From contig JACRJB010000045.1 of the NCBI GenBank assembly GCA_016215605.1, positions 1-40,744 of the forward strand: a stretch of DNA of 40,744 nucleotides. The letters run 5' to 3'. Below the pieces are notes generated by a model that had not been told where the DNA came from, ran no database searches, and saw only the letters and a list, made by a program, of their open reading frames with translations. Each line of letters opens with the position of its first letter. Within the stretch, counting starts at the first letter, position 1. The stretch comes from Rhodopseudomonas palustris. GTDB taxonomy: Bacteria; Pseudomonadota; Alphaproteobacteria; Rhizobiales; Xanthobacteraceae. A program made the position numbers and the translations under genes. Of the stretch, positions 26,541 to 34,701 are shown in pieces.

Positions 26541-27839
26541 ATGACGCCGGACGACATTGCGGGCTTCTACGCGACGCGCGCGGAGCTCGACCTCGACGAT
26601 TACATCGAGCTCGATTTCGATTTCGAATGCGCGGGCGATCCGCGCGAAGCCGCGGCGCATCTGTGCAGCGAGCAATCCACCGCGCAGTGGCGCCGGGTCG
26701 GAATCGACGAGGATTTCCGGCCGCGCTTCGCCGCCAAGGTGCTGGAGTTGTCCGCCGAGCGGCGGCCGTCGGGCTTCAGCACCCCGGTCGAATGCGCGGT
26801 GCGCGGCGAGGTCCACGCCTGCCGCGTCACCATTGCGCATCCGCACCGCAATTTCGGGCCGAAGATTCCCAATCTGTTGTCGGCGGTGTGCGGCGAGGGG
26901 GTGTTCTTCTCGCCCGGCATCCCGCTGATCCGGCTGCAGGACATCCGGTTTCCGGACAGCTATCTGGCGGCGTTCGAGGGCCCACGGTTCGGCGTCGCCG
27001 GCCTGCGCGAGCGGCTGCAGGCCTACGACCGGCCGATCTTCTTCGGCGTGATCAAGCCGAATATCGGGCTGCCGGCGGAGCCGTTCGCCGAGCTCGGTTA
27101 TCAGAGCTGGCTCGGCGGGCTGGATATCGCCAAGGATGACGAGATGCTTGCGGATGTCGACTGGTGCCCGCTCGCGGAACGCGCGGCGCTGCTGGGCGAC
27201 GCCTGCCGGCGCGCCGCGCAGGAGACCGGCGTTCCGAAGATCTACCTCGCCAACATTACCGACGAGGTCGACCGGCTGGTCGAGCTGCACGATGTCGCGG
27301 TGGCGGCCGGCGCCGGGGCGCTGCTGATCAACGCGATTCCGGTCGGCCTGTCCGCCGTGCGCATGCTGCGCAAAGTCGCGCGCGTTCCCCTGATCGCCCA
27401 CTTCCCCTTCATCGCCGCCTTCAGCCGGCTCGCAAACTACGGCATCCATTCGCGGGTGATGACGCGGCTGCAGCGGCTCGCCGGCTTCGACGTGGTGATC
27501 ATGCCGGGCTTCGGGCCGCGGATGATGACGCCGGAGCACGAGGTGATGGACTGCGTGCGCGCCTGCCTCGAGCCGATGGGCGCGATCAAGCCGTGCCTGC
27601 CGGTGCCGGGCGGCAGCGACTCCGCCGCGACGCTGGAGGGCGTGTATCGCAAGGTCGGCAGCGTCGATTTCGGCTTCGTGCCGGGGCGCGGCGTATTCGG
27701 CCATCCGATGGGGCCGGCGGCGGGCGCCGCCAGTCTGCGTCAGGCGTGGGACGCGATCGCGGCCGGCATCCCGGTTGGCGAGCACGCCGCCAGCCATCCC
27801 GAATTGGCGGCGGCGTTGCAGGCGTTCGGCGGCCGCTGA
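26541..27839 (+). CDS. RuBisCO-like protein (form IV)
   Basis: A 432-residue large-subunit homologue. Conserved: GVIKPNIGL (K172, equal to spinach K175), [10 protein letters not shown] (K198, D200, E201: the carbamylated lysine and Mg ligands), H287, GIH (H303, equal to H327), and GHPMG. Changed: K177 equivalent is N174; the STGTW motif is STAQW; loop 6, where K334 should be, reads MPGFGPRMM; and the SGG phosphate motif is PGGSDS. It should enolise a phosphorylated sugar but not fix CO2. Rhodopseudomonas palustris has two such proteins; the layout recalls Rlp2, but this subgroup call is tentative. ATG 26541 has GGAAC upstream. A PhyH-like gene is convergent, 22 bases on. Confidence 0.93.
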   Translation: MTPDDIAGFYATRAELDLDDYIELDFDFECAGDPREAAAHLCSEQSTAQWRRVGIDEDFRPRFAAKVLELSAERRPSGFSTPVECAVRGEVHACRVTIAHPHRNFGPKIPNLLSAVCGEGVFFSPGIPLIRLQDIRFPDSYLAAFEGPRFGVAGLRERLQAYDRPIFFGVIKPNIGLPAEPFAELGYQSWLGGLDIAKDDEMLADVDWCPLAERAALLGDACRRAAQETGVPKIYLANITDEVDRLVELHDVAVAAGAGALLINAIPVGLSAVRMLRKVARVPLIAHFPFIAAFSRLANYGIHSRVMTRLQRLAGFDVVIMPGFGPRMMTPEHEVMDCVRACLEPMGAIKPCLPVPGGSDSAATLEGVYRKVGSVDFGFVPGRGVFGHPMGPAAGAASLRQAWDAIAAGIPVGEHAASHPELAAALQAFGGR

Positions 27840-27861
27840 TTTCGCCGCAGCGGGCTGGCGC

Positions 27862-28947
27862 TCAGCGCGGCAGTTCGGTGAAGGTGACGATCACCGCGGT
27901 GCGACGGCCCTGGGTCGGCGCCGCGTCGCGATGGATGCCGGCGGGGTCGTACAGCACGGCGTTGCCGTCGCTGCTGGTGACCGCGACCTGACTGGCCTCG
28001 ATCGCCGCGGCGAAATTGCTGTCCGCGACCAGATCGGCGCCGAACGACGCCTTGCGCTGCAACCCGGCGGGCAGCGCGTAAAACGTCTCGCGCCAGCTCT
28101 GCAGCGTCGACGACAGACCGCAAAGGTCGTTGGCGCGGCGGATCAGCCCGTCCCAGAAACGGGTGGCGGCGCGGTTGCTGCCGGCGACGTAAGTCAGCGG
28201 GCCGTTGGCCGGCCCGACCTCGCCGAGATAGACCATCAGCTTCAGCACATGATAGCCGAGGTCGACCTTGAAGCCCGCGCACGGCGACGCATCGACGCTG
28301 ACATCGGCGAACGGGCTCGCCGGCGGCGCGGTCGGCGCATCGACGATTTCGGCGGCGATCCGGCCGACGCCGACCGGGCGCTTCAGATAGGCGCTGGCGG
28401 CTTCGGTCAGGCCGAGATCGGCCGCCGTTTGATTGAACCAGCGATACAGATCGGGCGCCGCGGCGGGATCGACCGAGATCCGGCTGCCGTCGGGATCGCC
28501 TGCCGGCGTGGCGCGCTGCTCCAGCGTCTTCAGTTGCGGCGCGAGCAGATTGCGGATCTGCGCGATCGCGTCGTTGCCGAGGCGGGTGACGGCAAAGCCG
28601 TCGCCCTGCAGCGGAACGAAGATTGCGGTGCCGCGCTCGGTCTTCGGCGCATAGGCCTGGCCGGCGGTGAACCGCGACAGGCGCTGCAGCAGGATCAGGC
28701 GCAGCGTGGTCGGCAGGCCGCGCAGCACCGCGACCAGCGGCTTGCCGGCATCGGCCTGTTGCGGCAGGTGCTCGCTATCGATGATGCGTTGCGCCGAAGT
28801 CAGCAGGAAGCCGTAGCCGAAATAGCTCAGCGCCTTCAGCCGGGCGCCGAGCATCGGCATCGACATCACACGGCCATAGGCCGGATGGGCGTCGTAGTCG
28901 ATCGCCGGCAGATGATCGAACGGATAGGACTTTCCTTCGGGTTGCAT
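27862..28947 (-). CDS. Phytanoyl-CoA dioxygenase (PhyH)-like protein
   Basis: A 361-residue protein with a PhyH-like C-terminal half: KLMVYLGEVGPANGPLTYVAGSNR and PAGIHRDAAPTQGRRTAVIVTF, matching the strand-turn pattern of Fe(II)/2-oxoglutarate oxygenases, with H and R of the distal metal and 2OG sites. The first metal motif (HxD) is not clear; VDLGYH occupies the place, so it may be atypical or inactive. The N-terminal 150 residues are unassigned. ATG 28947 has GGAGGGG seven bases upstream; the GTG at 28962 would lie within that site. Substrate unknown. Confidence 0.65.
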   Translation of the reverse strand: MQPEGKSYPFDHLPAIDYDAHPAYGRVMSMPMLGARLKALSYFGYGFLLTSAQRIIDSEHLPQQADAGKPLVAVLRGLPTTLRLILLQRLSRFTAGQAYAPKTERGTAIFVPLQGDGFAVTRLGNDAIAQIRNLLAPQLKTLEQRATPAGDPDGSRISVDPAAAPDLYRWFNQTAADLGLTEAASAYLKRPVGVGRIAAEIVDAPTAPPASPFADVSVDASPCAGFKVDLGYHVLKLMVYLGEVGPANGPLTYVAGSNRAATRFWDGLIRRANDLCGLSSTLQSWRETFYALPAGLQRKASFGADLVADSNFAAAIEASQVAVTSSDGNAVLYDPAGIHRDAAPTQGRRTAVIVTFTELPR

Positions 28948-29155
28948 GACCTGCCCCTCCACGGACTCACGAATGCCTTAGACACCAATTGCGGACTATG
29001 GTGGGCGCTGCCGCGTCGCGCGAGATAGCAATACGGCGATGTCCCGCGAAATCACGCGGAAGCATTCGCCTGCGCGCCCAAGCCGCAGCGCACGACATGG
29101 GGCGTCGCGGAAACACGTGCTCCGTCAGAAGCGCGACAGGGTGTGGCTGCGGAAA

Positions 29156-30088
29156 TCAGATCCAGGCGAAGTTCGCCGCCGGGCGGGCCGTGCGGTTGAG
29201 CAGCGAACGCATCAGGCAGCGTTCGATCTGCACCGAGGAGACGGTGGCGGCATCGGCGCCGACCAACGCGCAGGCATCGGCCCGCTCGGCGAAGACGCGG
29301 CCGCTGGCGACGATGGCGAGTGCCGGATTGCGCGAGACTTTGCGAATCTTGCGAATGGTCTCGGCGACCCGCGGCAGCCAGTGCTCGCGGCGCAGCGCCG
29401 GGCTGAGCGACAGGTTGACCGCGTCGAACCAGCCATTGGCGACGAGATCGCACAGCGCCTTGTCGGTATCGGGGAATTCGCTGACCGTATTCCAGCCGGC
29501 CTGGCGCAGCAGTTCGGAATGCAGTGCGGCGCAGAACGAATGCGGCTCGCCGGGCTGCGAGATCACCAGCACGGTGCGCGGCTGCGAGCGCGTCAGCGGC
29601 GCCGACAGCAGATCGAAGCTGATGCGGCGCATCGCGGTCTGCAGATGGCAGAGGCCGATCGCAACCTCGAATTCGCTGCAGGAGTCCTCGCTCCACAGAT
29701 CGCCGAGCTTGCGCGCGGTCGGTTCGAACAGGCCCGTGAACAGCGCGGCCGGCGACGCCGCGCGCGCCAGCGAGCGATCGATCAGATCGAACGCGTCGGC
29801 CAGATTGGGGGCGATCAGCAGGCGGGCCAGCTCGTCGGCCCGGGCTTCCGCCGGATCCTGTGCGGCGCGCACCCGCGTCGCGGCGGCGACGTGCTTGACG
29901 AGGAGATGCGGGATGACCGTCGAGACAATGCTTTCTGGATGCACGGCACGCACTCGATCTGGTTGCCCTCGGACCACGAGAGATTTTTGAATGTCTGGAC
30001 CCAGCGAAACTGCCGAGGGGGAGAGCAGGTCGGGGTTTCCTCGTGCGGTCACGGGCTCGTAACAAAACCGGCAGCGCCGTTGCCGCAA
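29156..30088 (-). CDS. B12-binding-domain regulator, AerR/PpaA type
   Basis: About 310 residues in the longest reading. The helical N-terminal part of the B12-binding fold holds LGDLWSEDSCSEFEVAIGLCHLQ; the Rossmann-like part holds VISQPGEPHSFCAALHSELLRQAGW, where GEPHSF takes the place of the usual cobalamin-loop DxHxxG. This combination is typical of AerR/PpaA, light- and redox-responsive partners of PpsR/CrtJ that modulate photosynthesis gene expression. No DNA-binding domain is seen. The start is uncertain: the longest frame begins with TTG at 30088, while conservation begins only at VHPESIVSTVIPHLL, and GTG codons lie between (for example 30052). It may well begin later. Confidence 0.72.
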   Translation of the reverse strand: MRQRRCRFCYEPVTARGNPDLLSPSAVSLGPDIQKSLVVRGQPDRVRAVHPESIVSTVIPHLLVKHVAAATRVRAAQDPAEARADELARLLIAPNLADAFDLIDRSLARAASPAALFTGLFEPTARKLGDLWSEDSCSEFEVAIGLCHLQTAMRRISFDLLSAPLTRSQPRTVLVISQPGEPHSFCAALHSELLRQAGWNTVSEFPDTDKALCDLVANGWFDAVNLSLSPALRREHWLPRVAETIRKIRKVSRNPALAIVASGRVFAERADACALVGADAATVSSVQIERCLMRSLLNRTARPAANFAWI

Positions 30089-30654
30089 AGGCAGGGAGCC
30101 CCGGAATCGACAGCTCGTCTTTGCTCTGGATCAAAAGCGGCCGGCCGCCGAACGTCGGAGCGGAAGCAGGCGGGCCGCCGCGCGCATCACAGCGGCATAG
30201 CGTCGCTATGGTATCAGGGTAACAATTGACCGATTGGGATTTGAGTACCGTGCTGCACAGCGATGTGAGTCGGCGTCGCGCGCGCGGAATCCGTCCGTCT
30301 CTCGGCGGCTGGTATTCTGGCGAATCCAGATTCGTGGTATTTGCTTTCCATGCGCGAGCTGGCGATTCTCGCCGGCTCGGATCGAGCCTGTGCCGACACA
30401 CGCGCGCAGGAAATTAGTTTTCCCGCGTCGCAAATGTACCATCGCAGGTATCGATCGGCAGTTAGTTAGCAAAGGAGTGAAGCACGCTTGCGTCTTTGTC
30501 CTGAATCAATCGATCCAGTTAGCTGCCCCGTATATTTACAGTTGTGCGAATCAGCGCAAAACTGAATCGACGAGTCTATCTACGCTGAGCAACTACCAAG
30601 TTTAAACAAAGGGTTAGACTGGTTTTTGACTCACAGGTGATTCGCGATTCTAAA

Positions 30655-30684
30655 GAACGAGTGCCTGGTTACCAGCGCTCGTTC
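30655..30684 (+). promoter_or_regulatory. Stem-loop upstream of the HAMP gene
   Basis: GAACGAG (30655-30661) pairs with CTCGTTC (30678-30684), and CTGG/CCAG closes an inner three-base TTA loop. The symmetric form suggests an RNA hairpin or a binding site in the leader. Confidence 0.4.
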
Positions 30685-30790
30685 ACCGTTCCAGCGTGAG
30701 GGCGTTTTGGCGGTATCGGAAAAGCCGATTTCGTCGAATCTAGAGGTTTCGTTAACCTTAATAAGTAAAGCGTTGATCACGCTGTTCACC

Positions 30791-30812
30791 TTAGGGGGCA
30801 AGCCGCCCCTAA
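30791..30812 (+). promoter_or_regulatory. Hairpin 23 bases ahead of the HAMP start codon
   Basis: TTAGGGG (30791-30797) pairs with CCCCTAA (30806-30812) around an 8-base loop. The position just upstream of the GGAG ribosome site could let it affect translation. Confidence 0.35.
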
Positions 30813-30835
30813 TTGAAGAAAGCTGGAGAAACAAG

Positions 30836-31618
30836 ATGCAGTTCGACCTTTCAAATCGGAGCCTCGCGCAGAAGATCTCGATTCTGGTGTTGGGAATTAC
30901 CTTCGTCGTCGCGCTCGCGATCGGCAGCGTCAGCCAGATGGTGCTGCACAAAGTGAGCACCGAGCAGGCCAAGCAGCACGCCAGCGTCGCCTCGCTGGAC
31001 CGCCTGATCGGACACGGAGGCGCAACGCTGTCGCCAGTCCGGGCGGCTGACGGAAGCATCGTCGGCATGCTGGTGATGCAACAGGAATCCGGGCCGGTGG
31101 TGATGCCGGCGTCGTATGAAGGCCAGGGCCTCGTGGTCCAGGCGGCCGAGACCGTCACGGCGCCGACCGCGAATTACGCCCTCAGCGCTGCCAACACCAT
31201 GCTGCTGCTCGCCGGGATCGTGGTGTTCGCGGTGGTCGGCCTGATCGGAACCCGGATCTCGCGCGGCCTGCTCGCTCCGCTCGGTGAACTCGAGAAGGAC
31301 GTCGAGAAGCTCGCCAGCGGCGAAACCAACATCCGCATCCACGCCCTCAGCCGTTCCGACGAAATCGGCCGGATCGCTCGTTCGATCGCCAAGATCCAGG
31401 AATCGCTGATCGAGCTCGCCAAGCTCAAGACCCAGCGGGTGGTCGGCGGCGCCAATTCGGTGCTGGAGAATCTGAAGGAGATGTGGGGCGACCTGAAGTC
31501 CGCCGCACGCAACGCCCGCGAGATGCTGTTCACCGACGGCAAGACCATCAGCGAGACGCTGTCGCGATCGTGGAGCGAATGGGTGCATAACGGCCTCGGC
31601 GTCCCGAAACGCGCCTGA
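30836..31618 (+). CDS. HAMP-domain membrane protein without output domain
   Basis: A 260-residue protein. A transmembrane helix (about 16-36) is followed by a periplasmic stretch to ~115 holding DGSIVGMLVMQQESGPVV, a second helix (about 122-142), and a HAMP domain (about 145-195: RISRGLLAPLGELEKDVEKLASGE...DEIGRIARSIAKIQ). The last ~65 residues are helical but are not a methyl-accepting, kinase or cyclase domain. It resembles a chemoreceptor input half that ends after HAMP. It may be a truncated receptor or a stand-alone regulator. ATG 30836 has GGAG eight bases upstream; the longer open frame from 30707 is not supported. A good terminator follows. Confidence 0.82.
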   Translation: MQFDLSNRSLAQKISILVLGITFVVALAIGSVSQMVLHKVSTEQAKQHASVASLDRLIGHGGATLSPVRAADGSIVGMLVMQQESGPVVMPASYEGQGLVVQAAETVTAPTANYALSAANTMLLLAGIVVFAVVGLIGTRISRGLLAPLGELEKDVEKLASGETNIRIHALSRSDEIGRIARSIAKIQESLIELAKLKTQRVVGGANSVLENLKEMWGDLKSAARNAREMLFTDGKTISETLSRSWSEWVHNGLGVPKRA

Positions 31619-31688
31619 CGAGACATCCATCGCGCGCCCCCTTCGGCCGGAGGGGGCGCCGACGGAGACAAGCCTCGATCAACTTCAA

Positions 31689-31714
31689 AAGCCCGCGCTC
31701 GCCGCGGGCTTTTT
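31689..31714 (+). terminator. Intrinsic terminator of the HAMP gene
   Basis: AAGCCCGCG (31689-31697), loop CTCGC, CGCGGGCTT (31703-31711) and a T-run to 31714. Confidence 0.85.
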
Positions 31715-31751
31715 GCTGTCCGGCGACGATGCCCGCGATGCGCCCGACGGC

Positions 31752-32501
31752 TCAGGAATAGGCGCGGATGAAGAAATGGATCGTCATCACGGTGGCCAGC
31801 AGCACCGTCGCGACGCGCACGACGACCGCAGGCAGTCGCTTGCCCAGCACCGCGCCGAGATAGCCGCCGACGAGTGCGCCGCCTGCGACCGACAGCGCTT
31901 GCGGCCAGCGCACCGCGCCCGCGCCAATGAAGCAAAGCACCGCGACGGTGTTGGCGGCGCTCACCAGCAGCGTTCGCGGCGGGTTGAGCGCCTTGACGTC
32001 GGCGCCGTCGAGCAGATTCCAGGCGGCCATCATCATCAGCCCCACCGCGCCGCCGAAATAGCCGCCGTAGATCCCGAGCAGAAACTGGATCGCCAGCAGC
32101 GCGACGAGGCCGGTGCGGAAACGGGCGCGCAGCAGCGGCCCGAGCCTGCGGCCGAACGCCAGCGCCAGCGTCGCCACCAGCAGCAGCCACGGCAGCACGC
32201 GATCGAACAGCGACGTCGGCGTCCACAGCAGCAGCAGCGCGCCGACCAGCCCTCCGGTCAAGGTGGCGAGCAGCAGCGGACGCAGCGGGACGCCCGCGAC
32301 CCGGCTGAGGCCGTCGCGATACACCCAGGCGCTCGCCAGACCGCCGGGATACAGCGCGATGGTGCTGGAGGCATTCGCCAGCACCGAAGGCACGCCCGCG
32401 CTCATCAGGGCCGGCAAGGTGACGAAACTGCCGCCGCCCGCCATCGCGTTCATGGCCCCCGCGAGCACTCCTGCGCCCAATAGAAACAGCGTCTCTCCCA
32501 T
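31752..32501 (-). CDS. TauE/SafE-family permease
   Basis: A 249-residue inner-membrane protein with about eight hydrophobic helices. The N-terminal LFLLGAGVLAGAMNAMAGGGSFVTLPAL and the mid-protein LLGIYGGYFGGAVGLMMMAAWNLL are the two inverted GGG / GYFGG motifs of the TauE/SafE (DUF81) family. Members export sulfite, sulfonates or organosulfur compounds; the substrate here is unknown. The LysR gene is divergent, 82 bases away, and likely regulates it. Confidence 0.9.
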   Translation of the reverse strand: MGETLFLLGAGVLAGAMNAMAGGGSFVTLPALMSAGVPSVLANASSTIALYPGGLASAWVYRDGLSRVAGVPLRPLLLATLTGGLVGALLLLWTPTSLFDRVLPWLLLVATLALAFGRRLGPLLRARFRTGLVALLAIQFLLGIYGGYFGGAVGLMMMAAWNLLDGADVKALNPPRTLLVSAANTVAVLCFIGAGAVRWPQALSVAGGALVGGYLGAVLGKRLPAVVVRVATVLLATVMTIHFFIRAYS

Positions 32502-32556
32502 GGCCGCTGTGTCGCCCGGCCGGGTGCCGCTGACAATTCGGAAGGTTCGATGCTAG

Positions 32557-32575
32557 CCTTCGGTATCTCCGAAGG
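32557..32575. promoter_or_regulatory. LysR-type operator candidate between the exporter and its regulator
   Basis: CCTTCGG-TATCT-CCGAAGG is a perfect 7-bp inverted repeat with a 5-base spacer; it contains T-N11-A (32560-32572), the LysR-box form. It overlaps the ribosome site of the LysR gene (GAAGGA), which fits autorepression. Confidence 0.55.
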
Positions 32576-32583
32576 ATGTGGCG

Positions 32584-33495
32584 ATGCGGTTCGACCTGAC
32601 CGACCTGAGGCTGTTCGTCGACATCGTCCAGTCCGGCAGCATTTCGAAAGGCGCCGCGGCGGCCCACATGGCGCTCGCCTCCGCCAGCGAGCGGGTCACC
32701 GGGATGGAGCAGGTGCTCGGCACGCCGCTGCTCCGGCGCGGCCGACGCGGGGTCACGCCGACCGCCGCGGGGCGCGCACTGCTTCAGCATGCCCGCATCG
32801 TCACCCTGCAGATCGAGCGGATGCGCGGCGATCTGCGGGCCTTTTCCGCCGGCCTGCGCGGCGAAGTGCGGATGCTGTCCAACACCGCCGGCCTGGTCGA
32901 CCTCGTCCCCGCGGCATTGCGCGCGTTTCTGGCGGCGCATCCCCATGTCGACGTCGATCTTGAGGAGCGCACCAGCGCCGACATCGTGCAGGCCGTCGCC
33001 GAAGGCCAGGCCCATATCGGCGTCATTGCCGGCAGCGCCGATCCCGGCGCGTTGCAGCTGCGGGGGCTCGGGGTCGATCGGCTCACGGTGCTCGCCGCGT
33101 CTCATCACCCGCTGGCGGCGCGTGAAGCGGTCGGCTTTGCCGAATTGCTCGACGAACCCTTCGTCGGGCTCGGGAGCGGCGCGTTGCACGATCATCTGGA
33201 GCAGCACGCTGGCCGGCTCGGTCGGCGGATCGGCTATCGCGTCCGGCTCCGCAGCTTCGAAGCGGTGGCCCGCTTGGTCGAAGCCGGGGTCGGCCTCGCC
33301 ATCCTGCCGCTGGCCGCGATCGAGCGCCATCCGGTCGACGGCGTCACCACGGTCCGGCTGACGGACGCTTGGGCGCAGCGCCATCTGCTCGTGTGCGCCA
33401 CCGATTTCGGGCAGCTGACGACCCATGCGCGATTGCTGGTCGAAGAACTCGAACGCCAGGCCGATGGTCCGAAGCGCCCACCGCAGCCAGCGTGA
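32584..33495 (+). CDS. LysR-family transcriptional regulator
   Basis: A 303-residue regulator. The winged helix-turn-helix is at 1-60 (FVDIVQSGSISKGAAAAHMALASASERVTGMEQVLGTPLLRR), and the periplasmic-binding-like effector domain at about 90-295. ATG 32584 lies 8 bases from GAAGGA and is preferred to GTG 32578, which is too close. It is divergent from the TauE/SafE gene and is its likely regulator; the effector is probably a sulfur compound or organic acid (inference). Confidence 0.92.
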   Translation: MRFDLTDLRLFVDIVQSGSISKGAAAAHMALASASERVTGMEQVLGTPLLRRGRRGVTPTAAGRALLQHARIVTLQIERMRGDLRAFSAGLRGEVRMLSNTAGLVDLVPAALRAFLAAHPHVDVDLEERTSADIVQAVAEGQAHIGVIAGSADPGALQLRGLGVDRLTVLAASHHPLAAREAVGFAELLDEPFVGLGSGALHDHLEQHAGRLGRRIGYRVRLRSFEAVARLVEAGVGLAILPLAAIERHPVDGVTTVRLTDAWAQRHLLVCATDFGQLTTHARLLVEELERQADGPKRPPQPA

Positions 33496-33558
33496 GCCGA
33501 TCGCCAATGGCTTCGCGCGCCGAGCCGCACTCCGCGTTGCGATGATCCGGCGAGACGA

Positions 33559-34122
33559 TCAATCCCGGCCGGTCGGCGGCGACGCGTGCGGTGTCTTGGT
33601 TCGGTCTTTGGCTGGCCATTGCTCGGCAAGCGGCGGCATCGTGGTTTCCTTGCCGGTGATGCGCTCCGCCACGACGGCATAAACCGTGATGGCGTCGAGG
33701 CGAGGAAAGAAGCCCTTCGGTCGGATCGTGTCCGGCTTGCCGTATTTCGCCATCAGCGCCTCGCAGAATCGTTGCTTGGCATCGGGCTCTTCGACAATGC
33801 GGATCCGGCCGAACAGACACACGCTTCGGTAGGCAAGGCCGGAATCGCATTCGAACCGGCCGTAGTCGAAAACGCCCTGCTGTTCGTCGACCTCGAAGCA
33901 GACGCGCGGCTCGTGCTCGACATTGGCGCGCAGATGCCCGTGCGCGCTCGTCGTGTGCAGATACAGGACGCCGTCGATCCAGAGATAAAGCAGCGGAACG
34001 CAATAGGGAAAGCCGTCCGCGCCGACCGTTGCAAGGCGGCCGCTATATCCCGCCGCCAGCGTCTCGAGCGTCCGCTGCTCGGACATCGCCCGGTCGGCTC
34101 GGCGAATCTGAGGTGAACTCAT
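33559..34122 (-). CDS. PNPOx-like split-barrel flavin-binding family protein
   Basis: A 187-residue protein with the pyridoxamine 5'-phosphate oxidase-like barrel: RLATVGADGFPYCVPLLYLWIDGVLYLHTTSAHGHLRANVEHEPRVCFEVDE. The C-terminal region (about 150-187) is a short tail. The group binds FMN, F420 or heme and is mostly of unknown role; some members match nitroimidazole-resistance (NimA-like) proteins. ATG 34122 is chosen, but an ATG 12 codons later starts the conserved part and is also possible. It is convergent with the LysR gene, 63 bases apart. Confidence 0.82.
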   Translation of the reverse strand: MSSPQIRRADRAMSEQRTLETLAAGYSGRLATVGADGFPYCVPLLYLWIDGVLYLHTTSAHGHLRANVEHEPRVCFEVDEQQGVFDYGRFECDSGLAYRSVCLFGRIRIVEEPDAKQRFCEALMAKYGKPDTIRPKGFFPRLDAITVYAVVAERITGKETTMPPLAEQWPAKDRTKTPHASPPTGRD

Positions 34123-34259
34123 GATGCCTGGCGCTCCCCGTCATCAATCCGCTCTCGGCGGCTGAGACAAACAGGCAAACGGTCTTTTCGCGGGATGTCC
34201 AACGAGACGGTCTGGCCGAAGATCAATTCGACGATCAATTCTTGGCGAGACGAATTTTC

Positions 34260-34334
34260 TGGAGCGGGCGAAGGGATTCGAACCCTCGACCCCAACCTTG
34301 GCAAGGTTGTGCTCTACCCCTGAGCTACACCCGC
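34260..34334 (-). tRNA. tRNA-Gly (anticodon GCC)
   Basis: A 75-base cloverleaf on the minus strand. Acceptor GCGGGTG pairs with CGCCCGC (one G-U); D-arm GTAGCTCAGGGGTAGAGC; anticodon stem CAACC/GGTTG around TTGCCAA, giving GCC; T-arm GGGTTCGAATCCC; CCA encoded. Confidence 0.97.
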
Positions 34335-34701
34335 ATCCGAGAAACGCCGAAGCTCGCGCCGCGGCCGTGCGCAGACCTATGCCAAATGCCGCACGCGAAT
34401 GCAACCACCCTTGGCGACTTCGATGCGCCGCTTTGGCAGGGGGCGGCAAAACGCCCGCCGGACCGCGCGAACGCCTCGACTGCCGCGCCAAACGTCCCGA
34501 CATGGGACACGGCTTTGCCGCGGGTTCCGGTTGAAAACGAAACGTCGCGCGCCATTTACAGGGCATGCTATAGCGGTTTCGGGCGAAGTGAGGCCGGTTC
34601 GCATCACGAAATCGCGTCAGGCCAGGATCGAGCTCCGGCTTCGACCCGATCAGAACCGAAACTCTCGGACGACGCTGTTCCGGACACCAGACGAGGATCA
34701 C
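34335..34701. other. Gene-free stretch between tRNA-Gly and the thioredoxin gene
   Basis: About 370 bases. It should hold the divergent promoters of tRNA-Gly and of the thioredoxin gene. A-rich TTGAAAACGAAACG (about 34532) and TGCTATAGC (about 34567) stand out, but their spacing does not make a standard promoter. The open frame across it lacks similarity and a ribosome site. Confidence 0.4.

Larger units (their letters stand above)
30089..30835. other. Long A+T-richer gene-free region upstream of the HAMP protein
   Basis: About 750 bases without a supported gene; the open frames here lack ribosome sites and family resemblance. Base composition drops clearly between about 30190 and 30790. It holds a stem-loop at 30655-30684 and another at 30791-30812. 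It probably contains the promoter of the B12-binding gene at its left edge and a long leader for the HAMP gene at its right. Confidence 0.5.

Noticed and set aside
30234-30605. A 123-residue open frame in the A+T-richer region
   Set aside because: No ribosome site, no recognisable domain and unusual composition; treated as non-coding.
31174-33507. A 777-residue minus-strand open frame over HAMP, exporter and LysR genes
   Set aside because: Runs through the HAMP gene and LysR gene in antisense; composition artefact.
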